From Actinomycetota bacterium (GTDB taxonomy: Bacteria > Actinomycetota > Humimicrobiia > Humimicrobiales > Humimicrobiaceae), in NCBI GenBank assembly GCA_018399435.1, contig JAGYOJ010000093.1, positions 1 through 6,686 of the forward strand: 6,686 nucleotides of DNA, in the 5' to 3' direction. The notes under the pieces are model-generated. The model was not told the origin of the DNA, did not search any database, and worked only from the letters and a program-made list of their open reading frames with translations. The position numbers were made by a program, and so were the translations under genes. Positions 4,614-6,686 of the stretch are shown in pieces; position 1 is the first letter of the stretch, and each line of letters starts with the position of its first letter.

Positions 4614-6656
4614 CTAACCTAACCCAAAAAGAATTCCTAATCTAAAGACTATAAAAGATAAAACCCATGCAACAACTAAGCTATAGCCAATGGAAAAAAA
4701 CATCCATTTATATGAATTTGTCTCTCTTTTTATTGCCGCAATTGTCCCTATGCAAGGGGTATACAAAAGAGTAAATACCATAAAAGTATAAGCCTTAAGA
4801 GGGGTCATTAAATTCCTTATAGCATCTGTTAAGCTTCCGCCAGCCCCTTCTGAAACATTTAAAACTACCCCAAATGTTCCGACTACTATTTCTTTTGCAA
4901 CAAAGCCAAAAAACAGCGCGATGCTTTCAACCCAGCCAAATCCCAAGGGCTTTAATACCGGGCTTATAAATTCTCCTATAATGCCTGCATAGCTTTCCCT
5001 GCTTGCATACCCTGCTTCTATGGGGAAAGCCCCCAATATCCAAATAAATACAGAGCCAACTAATATTACAGTGCCCATTTTTTTTAGGAATTCTGAACCT
5101 CTTTCCCACATATGTATTACCGCTCCCTTTATAGTGGGCAGCCTGTAAGGGGGAAGCTCCATCACAAAGGGTTTGGACAGACCTTTAAAAAATATTTTAT
5201 TAAATAATTTGGAGGAAAGTATTGCAACAATTATACCTAAAAAATATAGAGAAAATATAACAAGGCCAGCCCTGGCTCCAAAAAACGCGCCTGCTAAAAG
5301 GACATAGATTGGAATCCTTGCACTACAAGATATAAAGGGCGATATCAATATTGTTACAATCCTGTCTTTATTGTCTTCAAGAGTTCTTGTAGCCATTATA
5401 GCTGGCACATTACAGCCAAAACCCATTACAAGCGGTATAAAAGATTTACCATGCAGCCCTATTTTGTGCATTATATTATCCATTATAAAAGCAGCCCTTG
5501 CCATATAACCGCTATCTTCTAAAAAAGATATAATAAAAAACAATATAAAAATATTGGGTATAAATATCAATACTCCCCCAACGCCCCCTAGAACTCCATC
5601 TAAGAGTAAAGAATTTATCCATTGGGGGACGCCCGCAGAAGCCATCATGCCATCAAGGCTTGCTGATAGAAGCCCTAATCCCCTTTCCATCCATTGTTGT
5701 ATATATCCCCCCACTTGAAAGGTTAATTGAAAAGTTATAAACATCAAAAGCAAAAAAATAGGAATGCCGGCTATCCTACTGGTAATAATCAAGTCTATGC
5801 GATCAGAGATAGTCTGCCTATCCATAACTGTATCAAAATAACCAATTTCCCTTAAAAGCCCGCTAATATATCCATATTTCCGGTCAGAAATTTCAATATC
5901 TGAATTATCTCCAAAAACTTTTCCAAGATGGCCCTTAATTTTTACAATTAGTTCTTTGGCTTCTCTGTTCTGGGACTGTTTATTTAATTCTTCAACTATT
6001 TCATTATCTTCTTCAAGTAATTTAATTGCTGCCCATCTTGGAGCATATTTTTCCTTAAATACTTCAATTTCTTTTAATTTTTCCTCTAAATTTTTTATTT
6101 CATGCTCTAATTCATCGCCATAATTGACACCTTTAGGATGAGACTCTTGTGGATTTTCATAAACTTCTACTATCTTTTCTTTTAACTTATCTATGCCTTT
6201 GCCAGTGGTCCCCACTGTCGTAATTATAGGAACGCCCAGCAGTTCGCTTAGATAATCAATATCTACGTCTTGTTTTCTTTTCTTAACTATATCATACATA
6301 TTAAAAACAAATATTAGCTTGGTTTTAAAACCTAATTCTATTAATTCAAGCGCGAGATAAAGGTTTCTTTCCAAGTTTGAAGAATCAATTATGTCAATAA
6401 CAATATCAGGGCTATTTTCAATAATGTAATCCCTGGCTACTCTTTCATCCATTGACATTGCCGAAAGGCTGTAAACACCAGGCAGGTCTACAATATTGAA
6501 TTTATAGCCCTTATGGTTTAATAGCCCTACCTTTTTTTCAACAGTTACACCTGGCCAATTTCCAACATGCTGACGGGCGCCAGTTAGGTCATTGAACACA
6601 GTAGTTTTGCCTGAATTAGGATTTCCTGCCAAAGCTATATTTATTTCTTTTTCCAT
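4614..6656 (-). CDS. feoB: FeoB ferrous iron transporter
   Basis: This full-length FeoB of 680 residues is the G-protein-coupled Fe2+ transporter of the cytoplasmic membrane. The N-terminal GTPase domain shows G1 GNPNSGKTT (11-19), a G2 threonine in PGVTVEKK (T38), G3 DLPG (57-60), G4 NMYD (119-122, the FeoB variant of NKxD) and G5 near VGTTGKG (148-154). A helical spacer (about 180-275) ends in the DIEISDRKYGYIS block. The membrane part carries LEDSGYMARAAFIMD (379-393) and two Gate domains with the conserved cysteines C415 (GFGCNVPA) and C444 (FISCSARIP), a third cysteine C635 (YTPCIG) and the VAKEIVVGT motif (586-594). The start is ATG at 6656-6654; AGGTG 10 nt upstream is the only ribosome binding site and is part of the palindrome at 6660-6673. 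A FeoC-like gene follows 2 nt after the stop. No feoA is inside the window; it may lie just beyond the right edge. Confidence 0.98.
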   Translation of the reverse strand: MEKEINIALAGNPNSGKTTVFNDLTGARQHVGNWPGVTVEKKVGLLNHKGYKFNIVDLPGVYSLSAMSMDERVARDYIIENSPDIVIDIIDSSNLERNLYLALELIELGFKTKLIFVFNMYDIVKKRKQDVDIDYLSELLGVPIITTVGTTGKGIDKLKEKIVEVYENPQESHPKGVNYGDELEHEIKNLEEKLKEIEVFKEKYAPRWAAIKLLEEDNEIVEELNKQSQNREAKELIVKIKGHLGKVFGDNSDIEISDRKYGYISGLLREIGYFDTVMDRQTISDRIDLIITSRIAGIPIFLLLMFITFQLTFQVGGYIQQWMERGLGLLSASLDGMMASAGVPQWINSLLLDGVLGGVGGVLIFIPNIFILFFIISFLEDSGYMARAAFIMDNIMHKIGLHGKSFIPLVMGFGCNVPAIMATRTLEDNKDRIVTILISPFISCSARIPIYVLLAGAFFGARAGLVIFSLYFLGIIVAILSSKLFNKIFFKGLSKPFVMELPPYRLPTIKGAVIHMWERGSEFLKKMGTVILVGSVFIWILGAFPIEAGYASRESYAGIIGEFISPVLKPLGFGWVESIALFFGFVAKEIVVGTFGVVLNVSEGAGGSLTDAIRNLMTPLKAYTFMVFTLLYTPCIGTIAAIKRETNSYKWMFFSIGYSLVVAWVLSFIVFRLGILFGLG

Positions 6657-6659
6657 AAT

Positions 6660-6673
6660 TTAGGTGCACCTAA
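6660..6673. promoter_or_regulatory. Palindromic operator before feoB, DtxR-family type
   Basis: TTAGGTGCACCTAA is a perfect 14-bp inverted repeat ending 3 bp upstream of the feoB start codon. The half-site TTAGG..CCTAA is that of metal-dependent repressors of the DtxR/IdeR/MntR/SirR superfamily, and feoB is a standard target of iron-sensing members. The minus-strand AGGTG of the palindrome also serves as the only visible ribosome binding site, so the site may be an operator, a translational element, or both. The flanks are AT-rich and the window ends 13 bp beyond it, so the promoter cannot be defined. Confidence 0.6.
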
Positions 6674-6686
6674 TAATTAATATTAT

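Noticed and set aside
4612..4625. GGCTAACCTAACCC at the feoB/feoC junction, resembling an IdeR half-site
   Set aside because: It is not an inverted repeat and is explained by the last codons of feoB (GLG-stop) and the feoC start.
4927..5109. A 60-codon minus-strand frame inside feoB, as a sign of frameshift
   Set aside because: feoB is intact across this region, with all motifs in one frame; this is an alternative-frame shadow.

Overview
The window comes from an AT-rich genome of a bacterium that is probably strictly anaerobic. Genes are tightly packed, most starts carry purine-rich Shine-Dalgarno sites, and the standard genetic code fits every reading frame. The gene content points to an anaerobic, sulfide- and iron-rich lifestyle: a methanogen-type homocysteine synthesis pair, an 8-Cys ferredoxin domain, a rubredoxin and a ferrous-iron transporter. 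I cannot place it to a phylum from the sequence. An uncultivated anaerobic lineage or a low-GC clostridium-like organism would both fit.

Layout, left to right. (1) At 1-153, minus strand, is the start of a membrane protein gene cut by the window edge. (2) A 217-bp divergent intergenic region follows. (3) At 371-1944, plus strand, is a two-gene operon with a 1-nt overlap: a HcyBio/DUF39 (COG1900) protein, then an NIL-domain ferredoxin. (4) At 1945-2109, minus strand, is a complete 54-residue rubredoxin whose stop codon directly abuts the ferredoxin stop codon. (5) A 132-bp divergent intergenic region holds overlapping promoter candidates. (6) At 2242-4341, plus strand, is an NfeD-type membrane serine protease followed 3 nt later by a stomatin/slipin (SPFH) protein. 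(7) At 4345-6656, minus strand, are feoB and a small FeoC-like winged-helix protein. (8) At 6660-6673, just upstream of feoB, is a perfect 14-bp palindrome resembling a DtxR-family metal-dependent repressor site.

How the genes work together. The first operon matches the pair shown in Methanosarcina (MA1821/MA1822) to make homocysteine directly from aspartate semialdehyde and sulfide, with the ferredoxin domain giving the electrons. The rubredoxin is another low-potential iron carrier. NfeD and slipin form the conserved membrane protease/scaffold pair known from Pyrococcus PH1510/PH1511. FeoB imports Fe2+ for the iron-sulfur and rubredoxin proteins, with FeoC as likely accessory or sensor. No mobile element, tRNA, rRNA or CRISPR array was seen. 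Nothing here is clearly a new system. The points most worth a second look are the sulfide-to-homocysteine operon in a bacterial context, the unlisted rubredoxin, the feoB operator that overlaps its ribosome binding site, and the two convergent junctions with almost no intergenic DNA.
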